From an uncultured Paracoccaceae bacterium (GTDB lineage: Bacteria > Pseudomonadota > Alphaproteobacteria > Rhodobacterales > Rhodobacteraceae), in NCBI GenBank assembly GCA_947503765.1, contig CANNFA010000007.1, positions 34,614 to 98,613 of the forward strand: 64,000 nt of DNA, in the 5' to 3' direction. Of this stretch, positions 34,545 through 42,846 are shown in pieces. The notes beneath the pieces are model-generated. The model was not told the DNA's origin. It ran no database searches and saw nothing but the letters and a program-made list of their open reading frames with translations. Position 1 is the stretch's first letter; each line of letters begins with the position of its first letter. The position numbers were made by a program, and so were the translations under genes.

Positions 34545-34892
34545 TCAGTCGACGGCGCGGATCAGCTTGCGTTCCAGCACCCGCAGCACCGTCTTCAGGT
34601 CGGGACCGCGTTTCAGGATCTGCCCGTCCATCGCCACGACGCAATACTGGCCCTGTTTCAGGCGCAGTTTCGGGCGCTTCTCGATCCGGTAGAGCGGGTG
34701 TTCGGCCGTGCGGCGGAACACCGAGAACACGGCCGCGTCGCGCAGCGTCGAGATGCCGTAATCGCGCCATTCGCCGGCGGCGACCATGCGGCCGTAAAGA
34801 CCCAGGATCAGCCCGAGTTCCTTGCGATCGAAGGATACCTGTTCCGGAATGGCATGCGACGTCGGCAAGGGCGTCGGGGTCTGGATCGTCAT
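34545..34892 (-). CDS. DUF2794 protein
   Basis: 115 residues with the DUF2794 pattern VSFDRKELGLILGLYGRMVA and EWRDYGI, ending in a basic helix. The family is restricted largely to alphaproteobacteria and has no known role. The ATG at 34892 matches the usual family length; an upstream start would add 26 non-conserved residues. It converges with the NlpC/P60 gene. Confidence 0.9.
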   Translation of the reverse strand: MTIQTPTPLPTSHAIPEQVSFDRKELGLILGLYGRMVAAGEWRDYGISTLRDAAVFSVFRRTAEHPLYRIEKRPKLRLKQGQYCVVAMDGQILKRGPDLKTVLRVLERKLIRAVD

Positions 34893-34980
34893 GTGCCAAG
34901 AGTGGGGGCGGCGCGAAATAAAATCAAGCTTTCCGTGGTTTTGACCGATACGCCCGAATTCCGCCGCCAAATGGTCACGG

Positions 34981-35148
34981 GGCGGACCTGCGCCGTCCCT
35001 GTTGCCGCCGCGATCCGGGGCCAGAGTGATCCTTGTCGCGAGCGGGACGGAACGAGGCGGCGGCTTTCATAGCCCCCACCCAGTTCGTCGCCACGGGAAG
35101 CCCGCTCGCTTCGATCCGGACCCGCCATTCGATGGCGGGTCTTGTCGT
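34981..35148 (+). ncRNA. Structured RNA candidate, possibly 6S RNA (SsrS)
   Basis: A nested fold is visible. GCGAGCGGG (35038-35046) pairs perfectly with CCCGCTCGC (35101-35109); inside it GGCGGCG (35056-35062) pairs with CGTCGCC (35086-35092, one G-U). An apical GGCT/AGCC loop holds TTCAT. A terminator hairpin closes the element. A long, interrupted single hairpin of about 160 nt with this apical TTTCAT feature recalls 6S RNA, which binds sigma-70 RNA polymerase. The identity is an inference from shape; the strand is set by the terminator. Confidence 0.45.
35119..35141 (+). terminator. Terminator hairpin ending the RNA candidate
   Basis: GACCCGCCAT and ATGGCGGGTC form a perfect ten-pair stem with loop TCG, followed by TTGTCGTTT. 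Confidence 0.75.
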
Positions 35149-35490
35149 TTGGGCCTGTGCGGCCGGGCAGGAGCGCCGCGATCATCCGCTGGTCCGGAAC
35201 AGGTTTTCGCGTCATGGGCGAGTTGCCGAAGGCGATTTCGGGCCCTGCCCGGATCCTGCCCTCAAATCACCGCGGGTTCTGCGCGGCCGCTTCATCGCGG
35301 TGCCGCGTTCGGGCGCGATACCGGGGGCAGTGAGTGTGTACGAGTTCGTACCGTTTCGCCTGGCGGTCCGGCAGCAGAGCCCCCATCCGGTCCGGAACCG
35401 CCAGGCATCCACCCGAAAGCCCGCCCTTGGCGGGCTTTCGCGCGTTTCGGGGCGCGATGCGCGGTGGCGGCGGGGCTGGCCGCGAACGGT
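35149..35490. other. Intergenic region with further hairpins
   Basis: About 340 bases with no supported protein gene. It holds GTACG/CGTAC at about 35338-35351, a nine-pair stem CCTGGCGGT/ACCGCCAGG at 35359-35405 and the terminator at 35414-35440. The hairpin cluster could belong to a second small RNA or be a transcription-stop region for the convergent imuB gene. Confidence 0.45.
35414..35440. terminator. Bidirectional hairpin terminator downstream of imuB
   Basis: CGAAAGCCCGCC and GGCGGGCTTTCG form a perfect 12-pair stem with a three-base loop. AAA/TTT inside the stem is typical of bidirectional terminators. It lies 50 bases past the imuB stop. Confidence 0.75.
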
Positions 35491-37161
35491 TCAGGCGAAC
35501 CGGCCCTGGCAGAACCAGCCGCCCGACATCGTGCCGCCATGGGCGAAGTACAGCCACAGGCATTCGCCGCCATCGGTCACCACCTGCCAGTAATCGCGCA
35601 CGCCGCTGCGCCATTCCGGCTCGTCCAGCCACCATTCGGGGGCGATGCGTTCCGGGCCGATGGCCACGGCGGGGGTCAGGGTGCGGCCGCGCCAGCGAAA
35701 CGGGCCGGTCAGGCGCGGCACCGGCGGCGCGGCGACCTGTTCGGACCGCCACATCACCAGCGGGCGCGGCACCGGAGGCGCCGGCCAGTCGGTTGCCGGC
35801 TCCGACCAGGCGGCGGCGACGCGGTGCGCGGTCTTTTCCGGGATGTGGCTGTCGGCGGGATGGGCGCGGCTGATCCGGTCCAGCCCGATGTGCGCACCCA
35901 GCCGCCCGACCAGATCGTCGAGCCGCGTATCCGTGGTCAGGCGGCGCATGGCGTCGGCCGCGGCCTCCATGTGACCGCGATGCTGGCGGGCATGGACCGG
36001 CTCGGTCACGAAGGCGTCCAGCCGGATGCAGTCGATGCCGAAGCCGGCGTCGATCCCGTCCAGCTTGACCACCAGAAGCGGGCGGATGCGATCCGGGTCG
36101 GCCGAGGGGCGGGCCAGGCCGATCTCGATGGTCTGGGTGCTGGCATCGCTGCGGCAAAGCTGCATCCGCAGGCGCCGCGCGCCGCGCCCCTTGCGCGCCA
36201 GCCGCGTGCCCAGCTCCGGCAGCAGCCGATCGAGCGCGGCGAGGATGTCGTCCTGCAGGCCGATCGGGTCGGGCAGGGTCAGCCGGACGGCAAAACTCGT
36301 CTCGGGCCGGGCGGGAGAGATCGGTTCCGGCTGGCTGCCGATCGCCTGGTCGAGCCGCTTGACCACGTCCTGCCCGTAGCGGCGGGCCAGCGCCGCGCGG
36401 GGAATGCCGAACAGATCGCCGATGGTGCGCAGCCCGACGCGCGACAGCGCCTCGGTGCGTTCCGCGCCGACGCGCAGGGCGGCGACCGGCAGCGGGCCGA
36501 GCACGGAATGCGCCTTGCCGGGTTCGGCGATGCGCAGCGGCCGGGCATCCGGCGTGCCGGCCGCGCCGGGGGCCGCGCCGCGCCGCGTGCCGCCACGTTC
36601 CCACGGGCGGCGCTTGGCGGCGCGGGCGCGGGTGGCGCGCGCTTCCTGGTCGATGGCGTCGCCGGAACGGTCGGACGCCGCCGTCTGCCCGGCATAGCGG
36701 GCCAGCGCCCAGGCCGCGCCCACCGTGTCGCCGATGCCGATCCGCACCGACAGGCCCAGATCGGCGCAATCCTGTTCCGCCTGGTGCGCCACCTGCTCTT
36801 CGCCGCCGAACAGGTGGGCGCAGCCGGTCAGATCGACGATCAGCCCGGCGGGCGCCTCTTCGGCCACCCAGGGAGAGAACTTGCCCGCCCAGCGCCGCAG
36901 CGCCGACAGGAAGGCGGCATCGGCGTGGCGGTCGGCGGGGCGCATCAGCAGGTGCGGGCACATCGCCTGCGCGTCGCGCAGCGGCTGCCCCTCGCGCAGC
37001 CCCTCGGCGGCGGCGGGCTGCGACAGCGAGGCGAGCACCTGCATGTTGCCGGTATCGGCAACCACGGCAAAGGGCGCGTCGGGATCGCCGCAGCCGGCAC
37101 GCAGCAGGCGTTCGGCGGCAAGACGCGGAAACCAGATGGACAGGATACGGCGGCGGGGCAT
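35491..37161 (-). CDS. imuB: ImuB, Y-family polymerase-like mutagenesis protein
   Basis: 556 residues. ImuB proteins are catalytically dead Y-family relatives that bridge ImuA and DnaE2 in SOS mutagenesis. The N-terminus ILSIWFPRLAAERLLR replaces the acidic metal-binding motif of active DinB enzymes, as expected. GLIVDLTGCAHLFGGEE, LGLSVRIGIGDT and GLRTIGDLFGIPRAALARR match palm and helix-hairpin regions. An alphaproteobacterial LexA box lies eight bases before the ATG. No imuA or dnaE2 flanks it, so the cassette is broken up. Confidence 0.88.
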   Translation of the reverse strand: MPRRRILSIWFPRLAAERLLRAGCGDPDAPFAVVADTGNMQVLASLSQPAAAEGLREGQPLRDAQAMCPHLLMRPADRHADAAFLSALRRWAGKFSPWVAEEAPAGLIVDLTGCAHLFGGEEQVAHQAEQDCADLGLSVRIGIGDTVGAAWALARYAGQTAASDRSGDAIDQEARATRARAAKRRPWERGGTRRGAAPGAAGTPDARPLRIAEPGKAHSVLGPLPVAALRVGAERTEALSRVGLRTIGDLFGIPRAALARRYGQDVVKRLDQAIGSQPEPISPARPETSFAVRLTLPDPIGLQDDILAALDRLLPELGTRLARKGRGARRLRMQLCRSDASTQTIEIGLARPSADPDRIRPLLVVKLDGIDAGFGIDCIRLDAFVTEPVHARQHRGHMEAAADAMRRLTTDTRLDDLVGRLGAHIGLDRISRAHPADSHIPEKTAHRVAAAWSEPATDWPAPPVPRPLVMWRSEQVAAPPVPRLTGPFRWRGRTLTPAVAIGPERIAPEWWLDEPEWRSGVRDYWQVVTDGGECLWLYFAHGGTMSGGWFCQGRFA

Positions 37162-37169
37162 GGCAGCAT

Positions 37170-37184
37170 GTTCGTTGTTTGTTC
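37170..37184 (-). promoter_or_regulatory. LexA (SOS) box of imuB
   Basis: On the minus strand GAACAAACAACGAAC fits GAAC-N7-GAAC, equal to the alphaproteobacterial LexA pattern GTTC-N7-GTTC. It ends eight bases upstream of the imuB start, so repression by LexA and induction by DNA damage are expected. Confidence 0.9.
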
Positions 37185-37305
37185 CAGGATAGGGTGAGTC
37201 GGCGGAGGGAGTCGAGTCGCCACCGGCCCGGCACGACACCCTTGACGTCGCGGCGCAACCGGCACAATCCGGGTCCGCGGCCGCCCCGGCCCAGAAGGAC
37301 CGCCC

Positions 37306-38451
37306 ATGCAAGCGGAAGAGCCGACCCGACAGGCGGCAAGCCCCATGCCGGACAGCCCGTTCTGCCCGGCGGACAGGATCGTGACGCGCCCGACCGATCA
37401 CGACTGGGTGCGCCGCGCCGCCACGCGGCTGGAACAGGACCGCAGGCGCAGCGCCGACACGCATCTCGTGCGGCTCGACCTGCCAGGATTCGACGGCATC
37501 CCGATCTACCTCAAGGATGAAAGCACCCATCCCACCGGCAGCCTGAAGCATCGCCTTGCGCGGTCGCTGTTCCTGTACGGGATCAGCAACGGCGATATCG
37601 GCCCCGCAACCACCGTGGTCGAGGCGTCGAGCGGGTCAACCGCCGTGAGCGAGGCGTATTTCGCGCGGCTTCTGGGTTTGCGGTTCGTCGCGGTGATGCC
37701 GCGCAGCACATCGCGCGCCAAGGTCGACGCGATCGCGCAATATGGCGGCAAGTGCCATTTCGTGGACAGCGCCGACGCGGTCTATGCCGAGGCGGCCAAA
37801 CTGGCGGAGGAGACGGGGGGCTTCTACCTCGACCAGTTCACCAATGCCGCGCGCGCGACCGACTGGCGCGGCAACAACAACATCGCCGAGAGCATCTTTC
37901 GCCAGATGCAGGGCGAAGCGGATCCGGTGCCCGAATGGATCGTGATGAGCGCGGGGACGGGCGGCACCTCGGCGACCATCGGCCGCTATATCCGCTACAA
38001 GGATCTGCGCAGCTCGCTTTGCGTGGTGGACCCGGAAAATTCGGTGTTCTTCGACGGCTGGAAGGACAAGCGGCGCGACCTGACCGCGAAGCAGTCGTCG
38101 CGGATCGAGGGAATCGGGCGGCCGCGGGTCGAGCCGTCGTTCATTCCCGGCGTGATCGACGCGATGATCCGGGTGCCCGACGACGCCTCGGTCGCGGCGA
38201 TGCAGGTGCTGTCGGCGCATCTGTTCCGCAAGGTCGGCCCGTCCACGGGGACCAATTTCTTCGGCGTGCTCTGCATGGCATCCGAGATGAAGCGGCAGGG
38301 GCGCAAGGGGTCCATCGTGACGCTTCTGTGCGACAGCGGCGAGCGATACCTGGACACCTATTACGATCCCGGCTGGCTGCGGTCCTGCGGGATCGAGATC
38401 GGCCCCTGGGCCGCGCGGATCGAGCGGCTGGTGGAAACCGGGATCGGTTAG
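37306..38451 (+). CDS. PLP-dependent cysteine desulfhydrase-like protein (Cds1/cysteine synthase family)
   Basis: 381 residues, fold type II PLP enzyme. The PLP lysine is in [15 protein letters not shown] (Lys81), with the substrate loop [11 protein letters not shown] and the phosphate-binding [15 protein letters not shown]. The [14 protein letters not shown] pattern is that of Cds1, an L-cysteine desulfhydrase giving sulfide, pyruvate and ammonia, rather than CysK. Activity on another sulfur amino acid is possible. It diverges from imuB; nothing else in the locus is sulfur-related. Confidence 0.82.
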   Translation: MQAEEPTRQAASPMPDSPFCPADRIVTRPTDHDWVRRAATRLEQDRRRSADTHLVRLDLPGFDGIPIYLKDESTHPTGSLKHRLARSLFLYGISNGDIGPATTVVEASSGSTAVSEAYFARLLGLRFVAVMPRSTSRAKVDAIAQYGGKCHFVDSADAVYAEAAKLAEETGGFYLDQFTNAARATDWRGNNNIAESIFRQMQGEADPVPEWIVMSAGTGGTSATIGRYIRYKDLRSSLCVVDPENSVFFDGWKDKRRDLTAKQSSRIEGIGRPRVEPSFIPGVIDAMIRVPDDASVAAMQVLSAHLFRKVGPSTGTNFFGVLCMASEMKRQGRKGSIVTLLCDSGERYLDTYYDPGWLRSCGIEIGPWAARIERLVETGIG

Positions 38452-38498
38452 GGCGTGCCGCAGGCCTTCGGCTTCCGGTCTTCATCCGGCGGGGCGCC

Positions 38499-39365
38499 CT
38501 ACACCCATTCGCGGAACGCCGCCAGCGGCGGGTAGGCGGCCATCGCCTCGGGCCAGACGAGGTGATAGGCGCCGACGCTGTAGGGGGGGGCCTCGGGGAC
38601 GGTGACAAGGCGGCCGGCTGCCAGATCGGCCTCCACCAGGTAGTCGGGCATCAGCGCCGCGCCAACCCCGGCCAGCACCGCCTGCAGCATCGTGGCGAAC
38701 TGGTCGAATTCCATCGCGCCGCCGCGTTCCAGGGGACGGCCCTGCGCCTCGAACCAGTGCGGCCAGGCGTTTCGGCGGGTGCGCAGGTGCAAAAGCGGCA
38801 CGCGGCGCAGCAGATCGGCGCTGGCCTCGTGCCGGCCGCCAACCAGCGACGGAGCGGCCACGGGCAGGATCGTTTCCTCCATCAGCCGCAGCGAGCCGGT
38901 GCCGGGCCAGTCGTCGCGCCCGAAATGGATCGCGGCGTGAAACCTTTCCTGCGCGAAATCGAACGGCACGATCCGGGTCGTCAGGTTCAGCGTGATGCCG
39001 GGATGCGTCGACGCGAAATCGCCCAGCCGCGGGGCCAGCCAATGCGCGGCAAAGGTCGGCAGGATCGCCAGTTCCAGCGTTCCGCCATCGGGGTTGGTCG
39101 CAAGGCCGATGGTGGCGTTCGCAATGGTGCCGATGGCGCTGCGGATCTCGGCGGCATAGGCGGTGCCCTGCGGGGTCAGGACCAGCCGCTTTTTCACGCG
39201 CAGGAACAGCGCGCTGCCCAGCTGCGCCTCGAGCTTGAGGATCTGGCGGCTGACCGCGCCCTGGCTCAGGTCCAGCTCGGCCGCCGCCTCGGTCACGGAT
39301 CCAAGGCGCGCGACCGCCTCGAACGCGGTGAGCCATGGCAGCGGGGGCAGGTAGCGGCGTTGCAC
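38499..39365 (-). CDS. LysR family regulator (GcvA-like)
   Basis: 288 residues with the GcvA-type start YLPPLPWLTAFEAVARLGSV, HTH (TEAAAELDLSQGAVSRQILK) and effector domain. The GTG at 39365 is chosen because AAAGGA lies eight bases upstream; an in-frame GTG at 39419 would add 18 residues. It is the gene directly downstream of the 23 kb catabolic cluster on the same strand and may regulate it or be read through from it. Confidence 0.88.
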   Translation of the reverse strand: MQRRYLPPLPWLTAFEAVARLGSVTEAAAELDLSQGAVSRQILKLEAQLGSALFLRVKKRLVLTPQGTAYAAEIRSAIGTIANATIGLATNPDGGTLELAILPTFAAHWLAPRLGDFASTHPGITLNLTTRIVPFDFAQERFHAAIHFGRDDWPGTGSLRLMEETILPVAAPSLVGGRHEASADLLRRVPLLHLRTRRNAWPHWFEAQGRPLERGGAMEFDQFATMLQAVLAGVGAALMPDYLVEADLAAGRLVTVPEAPPYSVGAYHLVWPEAMAAYPPLAAFREWV

Positions 39366-39435
39366 CGGGGCGGTCCTTTGCGGCGGATGTCGGGGCCGAG
39401 TTAGGCGCCGAATGCGCACGAAGGCAAGCCGCGCC

Positions 39436-41064
39436 TCAGCCCAGCGCCGCCAGCACCGCCGCGGTGGTCGTCACATCGGCCACGTTCTGCATCGCGTAAT
39501 TGATCGAGGCGGCGTGCCACTCTGCGTTCATCGTCGCGCAGGCATCTTCGGGGACGATCATGTGAAAGCCCTTGTCGGCGCCGGTGCGTGCCGTGTGCTC
39601 GACGCTCATGTTGGTCCAGGCGCCGCAATTGATGATCGTATCGCGCCCGCCATGGCGCAGATAGGATTGAAGGCGCGAGGTTTCCCAGGCCGACATGCTC
39701 ATCTTTTCGACCACCAGATCGCCCGGCTCGGGCGCCAGCCCGTTTACCGGCGCCGCGCCCCATGTGCCGCGCACCAGCGCATTGTCCGATTTCAGGCTTT
39801 GCATCAGCGGCGCATGCTGGGCGAGGTACGGCGCGCCCGGCTCGATCACCATCCAGACATGGATCACCATCACCCCGCGCCGCCGAGCGGCGGCGGCAAG
39901 GCTGGCGGCATTGGCCACCACGTTCTGCGCGCTTGCATGGTCCGGCGCGCCCGAGGCGGCGAAGGCACCGCCGGGGATGATCACGTCGTTCTGCATGTCC
40001 TGCAGGATCAGCGCGCATCGCGCGGGGTCGATGCGGAAATCGAGGCTGCGCTTGACCATCAGCGCGGGCGCGGCAGATGCCGGGGCCGAAACGGCAGGCG
40101 ACGGGGCTACCGGGGCGCTGGCCCGCGTGGTGGCGGCCACCCGCCGCGGATACATGAACGGCTCGATCCGGCCCTGCGCGCGCGTGTCCACCGAATAAAG
40201 CGAGGTGGTGGCGCAGAAATACAGCGTGCTCCAATCCTCGCCGCCCCAATGCAGGTTCGCCACCATTTCGGGGCAGGAGATCTTGCCCAGAAGCTCGCCG
40301 CGCGGCGCATAGACCCAGACGCCACCGGGCGCGGTGACATAGATGTTGCCGTCCCGGTCGGTCTTCATCCCGTCGGGCCGGCCGGGCAGCAGCCGGTCGG
40401 AAATCCCGCCCGCGAACAGGCGCATATTGGTCAGCATCCCGTCCGGGGCGATGTCGAAGACCCGGATATTGGCCTGTTCGGTGTCGTTCACATACATCAG
40501 CCGCTGGTCGGGCGAAAAGGTCAGGCCATTCGGCTGGCCGAACAGCGCGCGGTCCACCACCAGTTGCGGCTCGTCCCCCGGCCGGTGCCCCGGCGGCAGG
40601 CGGTATACCCCCTGGAACCCCATCTGGAGCGGGCGCGGCACGCCGAAATGTTCCTTGCGACCAAAGGTCGGGTCGGTGAACCAGATGCTGCCATCATCGC
40701 CCATGACGATGTCGTTCGGGCTGTTCAACTCGCGCCCCTGGTAATGCGAGCACAGCACCTCGCGCATCCCGTCCGGGGAAATGCGCACCACCGACGATGT
40801 GGAATGCTCGCAGACCAGCAGGTTCAGATCGGCATCATAGGTCATGCCGTTGCCCTTGTTCGAGGGCCGGGCGATTTCCTGCACCCCCGCGCCGGGCGTA
40901 TAGCGGCGGCGCACGTCGCCGGGCATGTCGGAAAAGACAAGATGCCCCTCGATCGGATGCCAGAGCGGCCCCTCGGTGAAGATGAACCCGGTGCCAAGCT
41001 GGCGCACCGGCGCCCATTCGTCCACGATAGCGCGGAAACTGTCCGCGATTGCCTGATGTGCCAT
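39436..41064 (-). CDS. Fusion of SMP-30/gluconolactonase-like and isochorismatase-like domains
   Basis: 542 residues. Residues 1-310 form an SMP-30 beta-propeller with EGPLWH (Glu31), NSPNDIVMGDDG (Asn117) and GRPDGMKTDRDG, the expected metal ligands of lactonases. A Pro/Ala/Ser linker spans about 311-337. Residues 338-542 are isochorismatase-fold: Asp356 (LQDMQND) and Lys454 are present, but the catalytic cysteine position is Ser487 (WTNMSVEHTAR). The N-terminal half should open a lactone; amidase activity of the second half is doubtful. It is the last gene of the catabolic cluster. Confidence 0.85.
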   Translation of the reverse strand: MAHQAIADSFRAIVDEWAPVRQLGTGFIFTEGPLWHPIEGHLVFSDMPGDVRRRYTPGAGVQEIARPSNKGNGMTYDADLNLLVCEHSTSSVVRISPDGMREVLCSHYQGRELNSPNDIVMGDDGSIWFTDPTFGRKEHFGVPRPLQMGFQGVYRLPPGHRPGDEPQLVVDRALFGQPNGLTFSPDQRLMYVNDTEQANIRVFDIAPDGMLTNMRLFAGGISDRLLPGRPDGMKTDRDGNIYVTAPGGVWVYAPRGELLGKISCPEMVANLHWGGEDWSTLYFCATTSLYSVDTRAQGRIEPFMYPRRVAATTRASAPVAPSPAVSAPASAAPALMVKRSLDFRIDPARCALILQDMQNDVIIPGGAFAASGAPDHASAQNVVANAASLAAAARRRGVMVIHVWMVIEPGAPYLAQHAPLMQSLKSDNALVRGTWGAAPVNGLAPEPGDLVVEKMSMSAWETSRLQSYLRHGGRDTIINCGAWTNMSVEHTARTGADKGFHMIVPEDACATMNAEWHAASINYAMQNVADVTTTAAVLAALG

Positions 41065-41099
41065 CACGCCCCCCTGTTGCCTTGCCCTGCCGCGCCGGT

Positions 41100-41948
41100 T
41101 CAGGCGGGAAACCACGCCCGGTCGGGCAGCGTTTCGGTGCTCGGCCCCGGCACCTGCATCCCCAGCCGGGCCACCACGCGCTGACGCTCGATCTTGGCGG
41201 GGCGGTCGTGGATCGGCAGCAGGAAGGTATAGTTGTTCATCAGCTTCTTGATGGCACCCTTTTCCTCGCGCTTGGATTGCGAATGGTTGCCGGTCACGCG
41301 CGGCTCCAGCCAGTTGTTGGTCTGGACATGGTTCACGATCTGGTCGTTGAAATCGTAGATCACGTCGCCGCAGATGCAGGCCAGCCCCTCGGCGGTCTCG
41401 ACGATCACGTTCATCGAACCTTCGGTATGCGCGCCGGCATGTTCGCACCAGACGCCGGGGATGATCTCCTCGGCGGTGGTGATGTCGAGGTCGAGGAACC
41501 GGATCGCCTCGGGCTCGTAGATGCGGTCGACCAGGTGCTTGATGTCGGGTTTGGGATATTGCGGGTACATGATGCCGCTGACGGAAAACTCCATCTCGCG
41601 CCGGTTCAGGCAGACGGTCGTGTTCATCGGGAACAGGTCGTCCTTGCCGGCATGGTCGATATGCAGATGGGTGTGCAGGACGTATCGGATATCGCCCAGT
41701 TTCAGCCCGTGGCGGGCCAGCTGGTTCTCGATCATGTTGTCGTGGTATTGATGCCCGCGCATCCCCAGCGTTTCCATGATCGCATTGTCGCGATAGCCGG
41801 TATCGACCACCACCGGGTATTCCCCGCCGGTGATCAGGAACCCGTAGACCGGCACCCGCCGCGTGCGGCCGCATTCATGGCCAAGCACGAGAAAGCTGGT
41901 CTCAAGCTCGATATCGCCGTAGTCGAGCAGGTGGATTTGCAAGGCCAT
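41100..41948 (-). CDS. Metallo-beta-lactamase-fold hydrolase (lactonase-like)
   Basis: 282 residues with the zinc motif HTHLHIDHAG, EGSMNVIVET and GDVIYDFND, matching the AHL-lactonase-type branch of the superfamily. No signal peptide, so cytoplasmic. A further ligand histidine is in IHDRPAKIE. In this operon it more likely opens a ring or ester intermediate than a quorum signal. Spacing is 22 bases after the amidohydrolase and 35 bases before the fusion gene. Confidence 0.88.
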   Translation of the reverse strand: MALQIHLLDYGDIELETSFLVLGHECGRTRRVPVYGFLITGGEYPVVVDTGYRDNAIMETLGMRGHQYHDNMIENQLARHGLKLGDIRYVLHTHLHIDHAGKDDLFPMNTTVCLNRREMEFSVSGIMYPQYPKPDIKHLVDRIYEPEAIRFLDLDITTAEEIIPGVWCEHAGAHTEGSMNVIVETAEGLACICGDVIYDFNDQIVNHVQTNNWLEPRVTGNHSQSKREEKGAIKKLMNNYTFLLPIHDRPAKIERQRVVARLGMQVPGPSTETLPDRAWFPA

Positions 41949-41970
41949 GTGGTCTCTCCCCTTCTTTAGG

Positions 41971-42846
41971 TCACAGCCGGTAGATCCGGGCCGCGGTATC
42001 GTTGAAAATCGCGTTCTGTTTCTTCTTGCTCAGCCCCTTGGCGCCTTCTCGGAAGGCGGCGAAGAGATCGGCATAGCTGGTCCACAGCTTCTCGATTGGA
42101 AAGTTTGATCCGTACATGCAGCGATCGGCGCCGAAGATGCCTTCGGTGGTCACGATCATCTCCTCGATGAAGGCCGGATCGTTGCGGTGGATGAAGGTGC
42201 CGAAGGCCGACAGTTTGACGGCCACGTTCGGGCAGTCGGCCAGCCGTTTCAGCCCGTCCTTCCACAGCCTGGTGCCGTCTTTCGAGCGATCCTCGCGCAT
42301 CCCGGCATGTTGCAGGATGAACGTCACCTCCGGGCAGGCGGCGGCCAGTTCCGCCGCGCCCTCCATCTGCGACGGGAAGACCTGCAGATCGAAGCTCCAG
42401 CCGTAATCGGCCAGCCGCGCGACATTGGCCTGCACTTGGGGCGCGCGGCAAAGGTCGGGATCGGACGCGAAGCGATACAGCGGATTGCGATGCCAGTGGA
42501 ACTGGTGGCGGATGCCGCGCATCAGCGCATGAGGGCGCAGACGGTCGAGCGCCGGGCGCGCATCGGCAACCGTCATGTCGGCGAAGCCGACGATGCCGGC
42601 GATCATGCCATGCGCCTCGGCCTGCTCCTGCACCCAGGCCACCTCGTCCGCCGCCCAGTTCGGCGCCCAATTGGCCTGGACATAAACCGATTTTTCGATC
42701 CCGGTCTCGTCCGTGTCGGCGATGTATTCGGGCAGCAGGTAGTCGCGCATCAGGGGCCGGTAGGATCCGAAGATGCGCGGCTGTTCCGGCCCCAACAGCC
42801 AGGGCAGGTCCTTTTGCAGCCAGATATGATGATGCGCGTCGATCAT
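41971..42846 (-). CDS. Amidohydrolase family protein (Amidohydro_2, TIM barrel)
   Basis: 291 residues starting MIDAHHHIWLQ, the HxH metal motif of Amidohydro_2 enzymes such as lactone hydrolases and decarboxylases. GIRHQFHWH, FILQHAG and the terminal MYGSNFPIE supply later conserved positions. Its start overlaps the CoxE-like stop by ATGA, so it is coupled to the molybdenum-hydroxylase maturation genes. The substrate is probably a product of that hydroxylase. Confidence 0.9.
   Translation of the reverse strand: MIDAHHHIWLQKDLPWLLGPEQPRIFGSYRPLMRDYLLPEYIADTDETGIEKSVYVQANWAPNWAADEVAWVQEQAEAHGMIAGIVGFADMTVADARPALDRLRPHALMRGIRHQFHWHRNPLYRFASDPDLCRAPQVQANVARLADYGWSFDLQVFPSQMEGAAELAAACPEVTFILQHAGMREDRSKDGTRLWKDGLKRLADCPNVAVKLSAFGTFIHRNDPAFIEEMIVTTEGIFGADRCMYGSNFPIEKLWTSYADLFAAFREGAKGLSKKKQNAIFNDTAARIYRL

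Noticed and set aside
35002..37197. Plus-strand open frame of about 730 codons opposite imuB
   Set aside because: Composition is that of a GC-rich antisense shadow; the minus strand has family motifs and a LexA box.
41100..41948. Quorum-quenching AHL lactonase
   Set aside because: The metal motif fits lactonases in general, but its place inside a catabolic operon gives no support for a quorum-signal substrate.
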